From JBFXAF01 sp050184585 (GTDB lineage: Bacteria; Pseudomonadota; Alphaproteobacteria; Rhizobiales; Rhizobiaceae): 64,000 nt of DNA. Both the position numbers and the translations under genes were made by a program. Positions 34,890 through 44,001 of this stretch are shown piece after piece. The notes under the pieces were generated by a model that was not told the origin of the DNA, ran no database searches, and saw only the letters and a program-made list of their open reading frames with translations. Position 1 is the stretch's first letter, and the number at the start of each line of letters is the position of its first letter. The stretch spans positions 124,001-188,000 of the forward strand of contig JBFXAF010000008.1 in NCBI GenBank assembly GCA_050184585.1, in the 5' to 3' direction.

Positions 34890-37800
34890 ATGACTCCGCA
34901 CGAGTTCGTCCAGAAGTGGAGGGGGCACAAACTCTCCGAACGCGCTGCCGCGCAGGAGCACTTCATCGACCTGTGCCGCCTGTTCGGACATCCGACGCCG
35001 GCGGAGGCCGACCGGCGAGGCGAGGAGTACGCCTTCGAGAAAGGCGTGACAAAGACCGGCGGCGGCGACGGCTTCGCCGACGTCTGGAAACGCGGCTTCT
35101 TCGCCTGGGAGTACAAGAAGCTCAAGCGCAATCTCGACGTCGCGCTGGAACAGCTCACCCGGTACGCCTCGGCGCTCGAAAACCCGCCGCTGCACGTCGC
35201 CTGCGACACCGAGAATTTCAAGATCGTGACTGCTTGGACGAACACGGTCCCGAAGACCTACACGCTTTCGCTCGAAGACCTGCTGGACGCCGACAAGCGG
35301 AAGATCCTCCACAGCGTCTTCCATGATCCCGAGCGGCTGAAGCCGCAGCGCACCCGCGCGCAGCTTACGGCGGAAGCGGCGAAGAAGTTCTTCGCGGTCG
35401 CCGAAGGGCTGCAGCACCGCAATCCGGACAAGGAAGCGGTGGCGCATTTCGTCAACCAGCTCGTCTTCTGCTTCTTCGCAGAGGACACGAAGCTGCTGCC
35501 CGACGACTATTTCACCAAACTCCTGCGGTCGGCCGCGCGACGGCCCGACGATGTGACGGCCATGCTCGACGGGCTGTTTGCAGCGATGGACAAGGGCACC
35601 TTCCACGGCGTCGAGAGCATCGCGCACTTTAACGGCGGCCTGTTCGACGGACGCGGCGCGCTGAAACTGTCGCCGCCCGAGATCGACATCCTGACCGCGC
35701 TCGGCTCGATGGAGTGGGACCAGATCGACCCGACCATCTTCGGCACGCTGTTCGAGCGCTTCCTCGACCCGGACAAGCGCGCGCAGATCGGCGCGCACTA
35801 CACCGACCCCGAGAAGATCATGATGATCGTCGAGCCGGTGGTCGTGAGACCGCTCACGGCCGAGTGGGAAGCGGTGAAGGCGCGCATCGCCGGCCTGCTC
35901 GACGGGTCGATCAAGCCGCCGCGCTCGACGCGAACCGGCAAGGCGCTGAAACCACAGGACGCGGCGGAGGGCGAACGCGCGGCCTTCCTCGACCGGCTAC
36001 GCGGCGTCACCATCCTCGACCCGGCCTGCGGGTCGGGCAACTTCCTCTACCTCGCCCTTCACGCGGTGAAGGACATCGAGAACCGCGTGGTGCTGGAGAC
36101 GGAGGCGCTGGGACTGCCCAACACGGCGCTGCTGATCGGGCCGGAGGTCGTGAAGGGCATCGAGCTCAACGCCTATGCGGCCGAACTGGCCCGCACCACG
36201 ATCTGGATCGGCTATCTCCAGTGGAAGATCAGGAACGGCATCCTTGCCAAGGACGACCCGATCCTGAAGCGGCTGGACAACATCGAATGCCGCGACGCGC
36301 TGGTGAGCGAGGTGCGGGAAGGTGGGGCGACGCAATTCGTCGAGGCGGAATGGCCGGCGGCCGAGTTTATCGTCGGCAACCCGCCGTTCCTCGGCGGCAA
36401 ACTGTTGCGAAATGGTTTAGGGAACGAGTCCGTCGACAGGCTTTTTTCGATCTTCGATGCACGCGTTCCCCACCAGGCCGACCTCGTCTGCTACTGGTTC
36501 GAGAAGGCGCGCGCGGCGATCGCCGGTGGCCGGACACGGGCAGCGGGTCTGGTCTCGACCAACTCGATCCGGGGCGGCGCGAACCGCCGCGTGCTCGAAC
36601 GGCTGATGGACGACGCGACGATCTTCGAGGCGTGGTCGGACGAACCTTGGATCGTCGACGGCGCGGCGGTGCGCGTCAGCCTCGTGTGTTTTCGCGAGGC
36701 CTTCGGCACGGCGATCTCCCCCCTTGAGGGGGAGATGCCCGGAAGGGCAGAGGGGGGTCGCGGGCATCATCAACCACCCCCCTCTGGGCTGCCGCCCATC
36801 TCCCCCTCAAGGGGGGAGATCGCAGCTTCGGCCTATCGCCTCGACGGGCAGCCAGTTGCGGCGATCTTCGCCGACCTGACCGCCAGCGCGAGCGACCTCA
36901 CGAAGGCCCTTCGGTTGAAGGAGAATACGGGTATGGCTTTCCAAGGCATTATTGCCAGAGGACCTTTTGACGTCGATGGTATGCTGGCACGATCATGGCT
37001 ATCGGCGCCGACGAACCCAAACGCCCGTCCGAATTCCGATATCTTGTTTCCGATCAGCAACGGGGCCGATATTGCCGGCCACAGCCGCGATAACTGGGTT
37101 ATCGATCTTTCGAAGTACGACGAGAAGGAAGCCGCACTCTACGGAGATGTTTTCGAGCATATCCGTGAAACTGCTCGGGCTGCCCGTGAGAACGTGCGGG
37201 ATCGGGCAGATGCAATGGCTCGGTGGTGGGGCCTCTGGCGACCTCGGAACGAGATGAGGGCTGCGCTTGGCGACCGGTACGTATTCACCCCCAGAGTGTC
37301 GAAGCACCGCATCTTTGTACTCGTTGCTGATCCGACCCTGCCGGACGATGCCCTCATCGCCATCGCCCGTGACGACGAGACCTCGTTCGGCATCCTGCAT
37401 TCGCGCTATCACGAGGCATGGTCGCTCAGGCTGGGAACGTGGCTCGGCGTCGGCAACGATCCCCGCTACACCCCCACCACGACCTTCGAGACCTTTCCCT
37501 TCCCCGAGGGCCTGACGCCGAACATCCCCGCCGCGACCTATGCCGGCGATCCGCGCGCGGCGCGAATCGCGACGGCCGCGAGGACGCTGGACGAAAAACG
37601 GCGTGCGTGGCTGAATCCGCCGGACCTCGTCGAGATCGTTCCCGAGATTACGCCGACGGCCGCGCCCGGCGAGGAACCGCGCAAATATCCCGACCGCATC
37701 CTGCCGAGGAACGCCGAGGCCGCGGCGAAGCTCAAGGAACGGACGCTGACCAACCTGTACAATCAGCGCCCGCAATGGCCGACCTGCACGACGCGCTCGA

Positions 37801-38201
37801 CCGGGCGGTCGCCGCCGCCTATGGCTGGCCGGAAGACATTTCCACTGACGAGGCTCTGGCGCGGCTGCTCGCGCTCAATCTGGAGCGCGCGGCGGCGGGG
37901 CGGTGACGGGGGGAAGGCGATGACCCGCAACCAGCTCGACCTTTTCGGAAACGACCAGCCGGAGCTTTTCGACGCCGAGGCGGCGCCGGTCGTCTATCGC
38001 GCCGACCCCGACCGCATCCGGCGGCGCATCGCCAACATAATCGCCGAGGCGCGGGCGGCCGAGCGCATGCCCTGGAACGCCGAGGAGCTCGGCAACCGCG
38101 CCTATCTGCTCAGGCAGATGAGCCGCTTCCTGCCCGAGGACGAGGCGGCGCAACTGGCTTTCGCGTTCGAGCAGGAAGTCGAGCGGCTGAAGGCGGCGTA
38201 G
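34890..38201 (+). CDS. MmeI-like (type IIL) restriction-modification enzyme, 3' frameshifted and fused to the next gene
   Basis: The open frame encodes 1103 residues. It begins with an MmeI-type nuclease domain (DGFADVWKRGFFAWEYKK, Asp64 and Glu74-Tyr-Lys76 as the D...EXK site) and a helical spacer. The N6-adenine methyltransferase core has VTILDPACGSGNFLYLAL (SAM motif I, about 373-390) and VGNPPFLGGKLL (motif IV NPPF, about 495), followed by a target-recognition region and a C-terminal part. A palindromic repeat (36713-36821) is read through in frame at about residues 608-645. After Trp963 (37778) the frame becomes nonsense; the expected ending ADLHDALDRAVAAAYGWPED... up to a stop at 37906 lies in the -1 frame. 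A missing base therefore joins the gene to the next one. Activity is doubtful. Confidence 0.8.
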   Translation: MTPHEFVQKWRGHKLSERAAAQEHFIDLCRLFGHPTPAEADRRGEEYAFEKGVTKTGGGDGFADVWKRGFFAWEYKKLKRNLDVALEQLTRYASALENPPLHVACDTENFKIVTAWTNTVPKTYTLSLEDLLDADKRKILHSVFHDPERLKPQRTRAQLTAEAAKKFFAVAEGLQHRNPDKEAVAHFVNQLVFCFFAEDTKLLPDDYFTKLLRSAARRPDDVTAMLDGLFAAMDKGTFHGVESIAHFNGGLFDGRGALKLSPPEIDILTALGSMEWDQIDPTIFGTLFERFLDPDKRAQIGAHYTDPEKIMMIVEPVVVRPLTAEWEAVKARIAGLLDGSIKPPRSTRTGKALKPQDAAEGERAAFLDRLRGVTILDPACGSGNFLYLALHAVKDIENRVVLETEALGLPNTALLIGPEVVKGIELNAYAAELARTTIWIGYLQWKIRNGILAKDDPILKRLDNIECRDALVSEVREGGATQFVEAEWPAAEFIVGNPPFLGGKLLRNGLGNESVDRLFSIFDARVPHQADLVCYWFEKARAAIAGGRTRAAGLVSTNSIRGGANRRVLERLMDDATIFEAWSDEPWIVDGAAVRVSLVCFREAFGTAISPLEGEMPGRAEGGRGHHQPPPSGLPPISPSRGEIAASAYRLDGQPVAAIFADLTASASDLTKALRLKENTGMAFQGIIARGPFDVDGMLARSWLSAPTNPNARPNSDILFPISNGADIAGHSRDNWVIDLSKYDEKEAALYGDVFEHIRETARAARENVRDRADAMARWWGLWRPRNEMRAALGDRYVFTPRVSKHRIFVLVADPTLPDDALIAIARDDETSFGILHSRYHEAWSLRLGTWLGVGNDPRYTPTTTFETFPFPEGLTPNIPAATYAGDPRAARIATAARTLDEKRRAWLNPPDLVEIVPEITPTAAPGEEPRKYPDRILPRNAEAAAKLKERTLTNLYNQRPQWPTCTTRSTGRSPPPMAGRKTFPLTRLWRGCSRSIWSARRRGGDGGKAMTRNQLDLFGNDQPELFDAEAAPVVYRADPDRIRRRIANIIAEARAAERMPWNAEELGNRAYLLRQMSRFLPEDEAAQLAFAFEQEVERLKAA
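36713..36821. repeat. Palindromic repeat inserted in the MmeI-like gene
   Basis: Two 25-bp arms, GATCTCCCCCCTTGAGGGGG and onward to AGATG (36713-36737) and its exact complement (36797-36821), enclose further G-rich and C-rich arms. The same arms occur at the MITE-like element 61277-61440. Within the gene it is translated as an ISPLEGEMPGRAEGG... segment without a stop. Confidence 0.85.
37920..38201 (+). CDS. Hypothetical protein downstream of the MmeI-like gene
   Basis: A 93-residue frame starts at ATG 37920 with GGGGGAAGG upstream, reading MTRNQLDLFGNDQPELFD, then RADPDRIRRRIANIIAEARAAERMPWN and a helical C-terminus ending FAFEQEVERLKAA. It looks like a small independent helical protein; the LDLFGNDQPELF opening resembles short DnaN/beta-clamp or partner-binding tails, but this is only impression. 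It stands 13 bp after the expected stop of the restriction-modification gene (37906). Because of the frameshift it is also in frame with that gene. Confidence 0.65.
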   Translation: MTRNQLDLFGNDQPELFDAEAAPVVYRADPDRIRRRIANIIAEARAAERMPWNAEELGNRAYLLRQMSRFLPEDEAAQLAFAFEQEVERLKAA

Positions 38202-38294
38202 GACTGCATTCCTTCTCTCTTGGAACAAAACGAGAATCAGGCTAACCTTGGGTCAAGGTCGGCAACGTCGTCGACCACGACCTGGAGAATTGTG

Positions 38295-38483
38295 ATGGCG
38301 AAGAATACAGGCGACGGATACCGCCGCGGAGCGGTGACGGGCCGCACGCAGTTTCAGCACGATAACGGTGAATGGCAGAAGCGTGACGAGCGTTCCGGAC
38401 AGTTCATGGAGCGGAAGTCCACCGACGGGCCGTTCAAGGGCGTCGCCAAGGAACCGGACGGCCGCGACACCGACAACGCTTGA
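38295..38483 (+). CDS. Small conserved hypothetical protein
   Basis: The 62-residue product (MAKNTGDGYRRGAVTGRTQF...GEWQKRDERSGQFMERKS...PFKGVAKEPDGR) matches a widespread class of small basic proteins with the pattern NTGDG.R.GAV..R.Q......W.KRD...G.F...K.....FKGV.KE. GGAGAA precedes ATG 38295. The function is unknown. Such genes are often linked to defence or mobile regions, which suits this place. Confidence 0.7.
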   Translation: MAKNTGDGYRRGAVTGRTQFQHDNGEWQKRDERSGQFMERKSTDGPFKGVAKEPDGRDTDNA

Positions 38484-38624
38484 CAAGCGCGGCGGGACAG
38501 CGCCTCTGCCCTGCCGGACATCCCGCCGGGTCCCCGCTGCTTCGCAGCGTCCCGGCGTTCGCTGGCCTTTCGTCAGCCACCGGCATGACGAATTCGCTTC
38601 GTGAAGGCCCCTCAGCTATAGGAC

Positions 38625-38685
38625 CTACCCCACCCGGCGGGCAGAGCCCGCCGACCTCCCCGCAAGGGGGAGGTAAGGGTCGGCG
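38625..38685. repeat. Palindromic intergenic repeat at the 3' end of maeB
   Basis: The stretch contains nested hairpins: GGCGGGC/GCCCGCC around AGA and ACCTCCCC/GGGGGAGGT around a GCAA-type loop. It directly follows the maeB stop (minus strand) and may act as its transcription terminator. The sequence style is that of rhizobial intergenic repeats and differs from the element at 61277. Confidence 0.6.
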
Positions 38686-40971
38686 TTAGGCTCCCGCTGA
38701 ATACGCCGCGATGGCGGCCATGTTGACGATGTCGGAGTCCTTGGCGTTGAGCGGGACGATCTGGACCGGCTTGTTCAGCCCCACCAGCAGCGGGCCGATG
38801 ACGGTCGAGCCGCCGAGCTCCTGCAGCATCTTGGTGCTGATCGAGGCCGAGTGGAAGGCCGGCATGACCAGCACGTTGGCCGGGCCGGTCAGCCGCATGA
38901 AAGGGTAGAGCTGCTGGGCGCGTGAATTCAGCGCCACGTCGGCCGCCATCTCGCCGTCATACTCGAAATCGACGCGGCGCTTGTCGAGGATCTTCACCGC
39001 CTCCTGCACGCGCTCGGAGCGCTCGCCCGGCGGGTGGCCGAAGGTGGAGTAGGCGAGCAGCGCCACGCGCGGCTCGTAGCCCATGCGGCGCGCGAAGCCC
39101 GCGGCCTCCTCGGCGATGTCGGCGATCTGCTCGGCGTTCGGCATGTCGTGCACGGCGGTGTCGGCGACGATGACCGTGCGGCCCCGCGCCAGCACCACCG
39201 AGACGCCGATGACGCGGTGGCCGGGGCGGGTGTCGATGACGCGCCTGACGTCGTCCAGCGCGGTCGAATAGTTGCGCGTCACGCCGGTGACCACCGCGTC
39301 GGCGTCGCCCAGCGCCAGCATGCAGGCGGCGAAATGGTTGCGGTCGTTGTTGATGAGGCGCTGGCAGTCGCGGAAGAGGTAGCCCTTGCGCTGCAGGCGC
39401 TCGTAGAGGAAGTCGGCATAGATGGTGTTCCTGCGCGACAGCCGGGCGTTGATGATCTCGATGCCGGCGCGGTTCAACTCGACGCCGGCGTTGCGGGCGT
39501 TCTCCTTGATGATCTCCTCGCGGCCGACGAGGATCGCGGCGCCGAGCTTCTGGCTGACATAGGAGACGGCGGCGCGCATGACCTGCTCCTCCTCGCCCTC
39601 GGCGAAGACGGTGCGCTTCGGCTGGCGGCGCACGCGGTCGTAGATGCGCTGCAGCGTCGAGGCGATCGGGTCGCGGCGGGCGGAGAGTTCCTGCGCGTAT
39701 TTGTCGAGGTCGAGGATGGGGCGCCGCGCGACGCCGGAATCCATCGCCGCGCGGGCCACCGCCACGGGGATGGCGGAGATGAGCCGCGGGTCGAAGGGCA
39801 CGGGGATGATGTAGTTCGCCCCGAATTTCGGGCGGTTGCCCTGATAGGCGGCGGCGACGTCGTCCGGCACGTCCTGGCGGGCGAGCGCGGCGAGCGCCTC
39901 GGCCGCGGCGACCTTCATGGCGTCGTTGATTGTGGTGGCGCGCACATCCAGCGCGCCGCGGAAGATGTAGGGGAAGCCGAGAACGTTGTTGACCTGGTTC
40001 GGATAGTCGGAGCGGCCGGTCGCCATGATGGCGTCGGTGCGGATCTCGGCGACCTCCTCCGGCGTGATCTCGGGGTCGGGATTGGCCATGGCGAAGATGA
40101 CCGGGTTCTTGGCCATGGACTGGACCATCGCGGTGGTCAGCGCGCCCTTGGCCGAGAGGCCGAAGAAGACGTCGGCGCCCTCCAGCGCGTCGGCGAGCGA
40201 ACGGGCGTCGGTCTTCGCCGCATGGGCCGACTTCCACTGGTTCATGCCCTCGGTGCGGCCCTGCCAGACGACGCCCTTGGTGTCGCACAGGATGACGTTC
40301 TCGGGCGAAAAACCCATCGCCTTGATCAATTCGATGCAGGCGATGCCGGCCGCGCCCGCGCCGTTGCAGACGAGCTTCGTGGCCTTCATGTCGCGGCCGG
40401 TGATGGCGAGCGCGTTGATGAGGCCCGCGGCGGCGATGATGGCGGTGCCGTGCTGGTCGTCATGGAAGACGGGGATGTCCATCAGCTCGCGCAGGCGCTG
40501 CTCGATGATGAAGCAGTCCGGGGCCTTGATGTCCTCGAGGTTGATGCCGCCGAAGGAGGGCCCTAGATAGCGCACGGCGTTGACGAACTCGTCGACATTC
40601 TCGGTGTCGACTTCGAGGTCGATGGAATCGACGTCGGCGAAGCGCTTGAAGAGCACGGCCTTGCCCTCCATGACGGGCTTGGAGGCCAGCGCGCCGAGAT
40701 TGCCGAGGCCGAGGATGGCGGTGCCGTTGGAGATGACGGCGACGAGGTTGCCGCGCGTGGTGTAGTCGAAGGCCCGCGACGGGTCCTCGGCGATGGCCTT
40801 CACCGGAACGGCGACCCCCGGCGAATAGGCGAGCGAGAGGTCGCGCTGGGTGGCCATCGGCTTGGTCGGCGTGATCTCCAGCTTGCCCGGGCGGCCCTGG
40901 GCGTGGAAATCGAGCGCCTCCTGCGCGCTGACCGAGGGTCCGGTCGGCTCGTTCCTGCGCGATGCGGCCAT
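38686..40971 (-). CDS. maeB: NADP-dependent malic enzyme
   Basis: The 761-residue enzyme converts malate to pyruvate and CO2. Its N-terminal malic enzyme part (about 1-430) has SLAYSPGVAVP, the metal site region DDQHGTAIIAAAGLINAL (about 162) and NAD(P) site NGAGAAGIACIELIK (about 198). The C-terminal part (about 440-761) is a phosphotransacetylase-like domain (RTVFAEGEEEQVMRAA), typical of the long MaeB/Dme/Tme forms, where it has a regulatory role. Start ATG 40971. It is divergent from mutS, as in other rhizobia. Whether it prefers NAD or NADP cannot be settled here. Confidence 0.94.
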   Translation of the reverse strand: MAASRRNEPTGPSVSAQEALDFHAQGRPGKLEITPTKPMATQRDLSLAYSPGVAVPVKAIAEDPSRAFDYTTRGNLVAVISNGTAILGLGNLGALASKPVMEGKAVLFKRFADVDSIDLEVDTENVDEFVNAVRYLGPSFGGINLEDIKAPDCFIIEQRLRELMDIPVFHDDQHGTAIIAAAGLINALAITGRDMKATKLVCNGAGAAGIACIELIKAMGFSPENVILCDTKGVVWQGRTEGMNQWKSAHAAKTDARSLADALEGADVFFGLSAKGALTTAMVQSMAKNPVIFAMANPDPEITPEEVAEIRTDAIMATGRSDYPNQVNNVLGFPYIFRGALDVRATTINDAMKVAAAEALAALARQDVPDDVAAAYQGNRPKFGANYIIPVPFDPRLISAIPVAVARAAMDSGVARRPILDLDKYAQELSARRDPIASTLQRIYDRVRRQPKRTVFAEGEEEQVMRAAVSYVSQKLGAAILVGREEIIKENARNAGVELNRAGIEIINARLSRRNTIYADFLYERLQRKGYLFRDCQRLINNDRNHFAACMLALGDADAVVTGVTRNYSTALDDVRRVIDTRPGHRVIGVSVVLARGRTVIVADTAVHDMPNAEQIADIAEEAAGFARRMGYEPRVALLAYSTFGHPPGERSERVQEAVKILDKRRVDFEYDGEMAADVALNSRAQQLYPFMRLTGPANVLVMPAFHSASISTKMLQELGGSTVIGPLLVGLNKPVQIVPLNAKDSDIVNMAAIAAYSAGA

Positions 40972-41080
40972 GCTGGTCGTTTCCCCTGACTGCTTCTTTT
41001 TGTGGAGCGTCCGGGATTAAGGCTACACTCGGGAGCGGTAAAGGGCCAAGCAGGGCGCTCGCGAAAAATCGGACGACGGC

Positions 41081-43816
41081 GTGAACGAAGGATCGGTCGA
41101 GATCGACGGCAGCGACCCCACCCGGCCGCTGCGCGGCCACCCTGCCCCCAGGGGCGAGGGAGCGGGCGCGCCCGCCGGCGTCACGCCGATGATGGAGCAG
41201 TATATCGAGATCAAGGCGGCCAACCCGGACAGCCTTCTGTTCTACCGCATGGGCGACTTCTACGAGCTGTTCTTCGAGGACGCCGAGGTCGCGAGCCGGG
41301 CGCTCGGCATCACGCTCACCAAGCGGGGCAAGCATCTGGGCGCCGACATCCCGATGTGCGGCGTGCCCGTGCACGCGGCCGACGATTATCTGCAGAAGCT
41401 GATCGCGCTCGGGCATCGCGTCGCGGTGTGCGAGCAGATCGAGGACCCGGCCGAGGCGAAGAAGCGCGGGTCGAAGTCGGTGGTGAAGCGCGACGTGGTG
41501 CGGCTCGTCACGCCCGGCACCATCACCGAGGACAGGCTGCTCGCGCCGTCGGAGGCGAGTTTCCTGATGGCGCTGGGGCGGGTGCGGGACGAGCATGCGC
41601 TGGCCTGGATCGACATCTCGACCGGCGCGTTCCGGGTGATGGCGACGAGCGCGGATCGGCTGGCGGCCGACATTCTCCGCGTCGACCCGCGCGAGCTGAT
41701 CGTAGCCGAGCCGGTGTTCCGCGATCCTGAACTGAAGACGGTGTTCGACATCGTCGGGCGGGTGGCGAGCCCGCAGCCCGCGCCGCTGTTCGACAGCGCG
41801 ACGGCGGAGAGTCGCGTCGGCCGGTTCTACGGGGTGGCGACCACGGACGGTTTCGGCGGTTTCTCGCGCGCGGAGCTGTCGGCGATCTCCGGCGCGATCG
41901 CCTATGTCGAGAAGACGCAGAAGGCGGAGCGCCCTCCCCTCTCAAGGCCCGAGCGCGAGCAGGCGGCGTCGAGCCTGTTCATCGACCCGGCGACGCGGGC
42001 GAACCTCGAACTCGTCCGCACCCTATCCGGCAGCCGCGAAGGCTCGCTGTTTTCGGCGATCGACCGGACGGTGACCGGGGCCGGCGCAAGGCTGCTCGCC
42101 GAACGGCTCACCGCGCCGCTGACCGACCCGCGAAGGATTGCCGAGCGGCTGGATTCCGTGACGTTCTTCGTGGAGGAGCCAAGGCTCGCCGACGCCGTGC
42201 GCGCGGTGCTGAAGGGCGCGCCGGACATCGCGCGCGCCCTGTCGCGGCTGGCGCTCAACCGTGGTGGCCCTCGCGACCTCGGCGCGCTGCGGGCGGGCCT
42301 CGCGGCAGCAAGGGACATCATCGGGCTGCTGGGCAACGCCGAACTGCCGGCGGAACTTTCAAGCGCACTCGCGGCGCTCAAAAACCTGCCGGCGGGGCTG
42401 GCGACGCATCTGGAAGAGGCGCTGTCCGACGAGCTGCCGCTGATGAAGCGCGACGGCGGCTTCGTTCGCGGGAACCATGACGGCGAGCTGGACGAGATGC
42501 GGGCGCTGCGCGACCAGTCGCGGCGCGTCATCGCCGGCATGGAGCGCGACCTCGCCGACGAGACGGGCATCCGGTCGCTGAAGATCCGGCACAACAACGT
42601 GCTAGGCTACTACATCGAGGTGACCGCCAACCACCACGCGGCGATGACCGGGACGGACGCGGCGAAGGCGCGCTTCATCCACCGCCAGACCATGGCGAGC
42701 GCGATGCGCTTCACCACGACCGAACTGGCCGCACTGGAGACGAGAATAGCCAACGCCGCCGACCGGGCGCTGACGATCGAACTCGGCTGCTTCGACCGGC
42801 TGACGGCCGAGACGGTCGGCGAGGCCGAAGCGATCCGCTCCGGCGCGGCCGCGCTCGCGGTGATCGACTGCTCGGCGGCACTGGCAAGGCTCGCGACGTC
42901 GGAGGATTTCTGCCGGCCGGTGGTGGACGACAGCCTGGCCTTCGCGGTGACCGGCGGGCGGCATCCGGTGGTGGAGCAGGCGCTGCGTCGCGACGCGCAG
43001 GCTTTCGTCGCCAATGACTGCGACCTCTCGCCGTCGGACGGTTTTCGCAACGGCGCGATCTGGCTGCTGACCGGCCCCAACATGGGCGGCAAGTCGACCT
43101 TTCTGCGCCAGAACGCGCTGATCGCGCTCTTGGCCCAGACCGGTTCTTTCGTGCCGGCGAAGGCGGCGCATGTCGGCGTGGTCGACCGGCTGTTCAGTCG
43201 CGTCGGCGCCTCCGACGACCTCGCGCGCGGGCGCTCAACCTTCATGGTCGAGATGGTGGAGACGGCCGCGATCCTCAACCAAGCGGGCGAACGAAGCCTC
43301 GTCATCCTCGACGAGATCGGGCGCGGCACGGCGACCTTCGACGGGCTGTCGATCGCCTGGGCAGCACTCGAACACCTGCACGAGGCGAACCGCTGCCGGA
43401 CGATCTTCGCCACGCATTTCCATGAACTGACGGCGCTGGGCGCCCGGCTGACGCGGCTTTCCAACGTCACCATGCGCGTGAAGGAGTGGGAGGGCGAGGT
43501 GGTGTTCTTGCACGAGGTCGGCAAGGGCGCGGCGGACCGCAGCTACGGCGTGCAGGTGGCGCGGCTCGCCGGCCTGCCCGAGAGCGTGGTGGCGCGGGCC
43601 AGGGAAGTGCTCGCGCAGCTCGAACAGGGGGAGATGTCGGGCAAGGCGTCACGGCTGGTGGACGACCTGCCGCTTTTCGCCGTGGCGGCCCGGCGCGAGC
43701 CGGAGAGGAAGGCGAAGACCGATGAGCTGCGCGCGGCGCTTGCAGCGATCAACCCCGACGAGATGACGCCCAAGGAAGCGCTGGAGGCGGTGTACAGGTT
43801 GAAGGGGTTGAGATAA
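41081..43816 (+). CDS. mutS: DNA mismatch repair protein MutS
   Basis: The 911-residue protein recognises mismatches. The N-terminal mismatch-binding domain has MGDFYELFFEDAE (Phe and Glu of the F-X-E motif, about 57-69), followed by connector, lever and clamp domains and the C-terminal ATPase with GPNMGGKSTFLRQ (about 664), DEIGRGTATFDG and ATHFHEL. GTG 41081 is the annotated start because homologous segments begin before the first internal ATG (MMEQYIEIKAANPDS, about 37). The first 36 residues are low-complexity (DPTRPLRGHPAPRGEGAG) and lie over a hairpin-rich stretch. Confidence 0.95.
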   Translation: MNEGSVEIDGSDPTRPLRGHPAPRGEGAGAPAGVTPMMEQYIEIKAANPDSLLFYRMGDFYELFFEDAEVASRALGITLTKRGKHLGADIPMCGVPVHAADDYLQKLIALGHRVAVCEQIEDPAEAKKRGSKSVVKRDVVRLVTPGTITEDRLLAPSEASFLMALGRVRDEHALAWIDISTGAFRVMATSADRLAADILRVDPRELIVAEPVFRDPELKTVFDIVGRVASPQPAPLFDSATAESRVGRFYGVATTDGFGGFSRAELSAISGAIAYVEKTQKAERPPLSRPEREQAASSLFIDPATRANLELVRTLSGSREGSLFSAIDRTVTGAGARLLAERLTAPLTDPRRIAERLDSVTFFVEEPRLADAVRAVLKGAPDIARALSRLALNRGGPRDLGALRAGLAAARDIIGLLGNAELPAELSSALAALKNLPAGLATHLEEALSDELPLMKRDGGFVRGNHDGELDEMRALRDQSRRVIAGMERDLADETGIRSLKIRHNNVLGYYIEVTANHHAAMTGTDAAKARFIHRQTMASAMRFTTTELAALETRIANAADRALTIELGCFDRLTAETVGEAEAIRSGAAALAVIDCSAALARLATSEDFCRPVVDDSLAFAVTGGRHPVVEQALRRDAQAFVANDCDLSPSDGFRNGAIWLLTGPNMGGKSTFLRQNALIALLAQTGSFVPAKAAHVGVVDRLFSRVGASDDLARGRSTFMVEMVETAAILNQAGERSLVILDEIGRGTATFDGLSIAWAALEHLHEANRCRTIFATHFHELTALGARLTRLSNVTMRVKEWEGEVVFLHEVGKGAADRSYGVQVARLAGLPESVVARAREVLAQLEQGEMSGKASRLVDDLPLFAVAARREPERKAKTDELRAALAAINPDEMTPKEALEAVYRLKGLR

Positions 43817-43935
43817 CGCGTAGCCTCGCAGAATTGGGTTCGTGTCTGCGGTAGGTAAATCATGCTCAGAAGTGCCAATCCGTTGACTGACTGAAGAATA
43901 GGAGCGACATTTCCCTCCGGATTAGAGGATTTGCT

Positions 43936-44001
43936 ATGCATGAGCATTTCTATTGCAAAGTCGGCGCGGATCGTATCAGCTCTCGGCAATGGTTAGCTTG
44001 A
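43936..44001 (+). CDS. Possible 21-residue leader ORF overlapping tcmP
   Basis: ATG 43936 with AGAGGA 7 bp upstream opens a frame of 21 codons (MHEHFYCKVGADRISSRQWLA) whose TGA ends inside the first codons of the tcmP-like gene. tcmP itself has no clear ribosome-binding site, so translation may be coupled. Support is limited to signals. Confidence 0.25.
   Translation: MHEHFYCKVGADRISSRQWLA

Noticed and set aside
39034..40566. 510-codon plus-strand frame opposite maeB
   Set aside because: Shadow of malic enzyme; Asp/Gly/Arg-rich with no motif.
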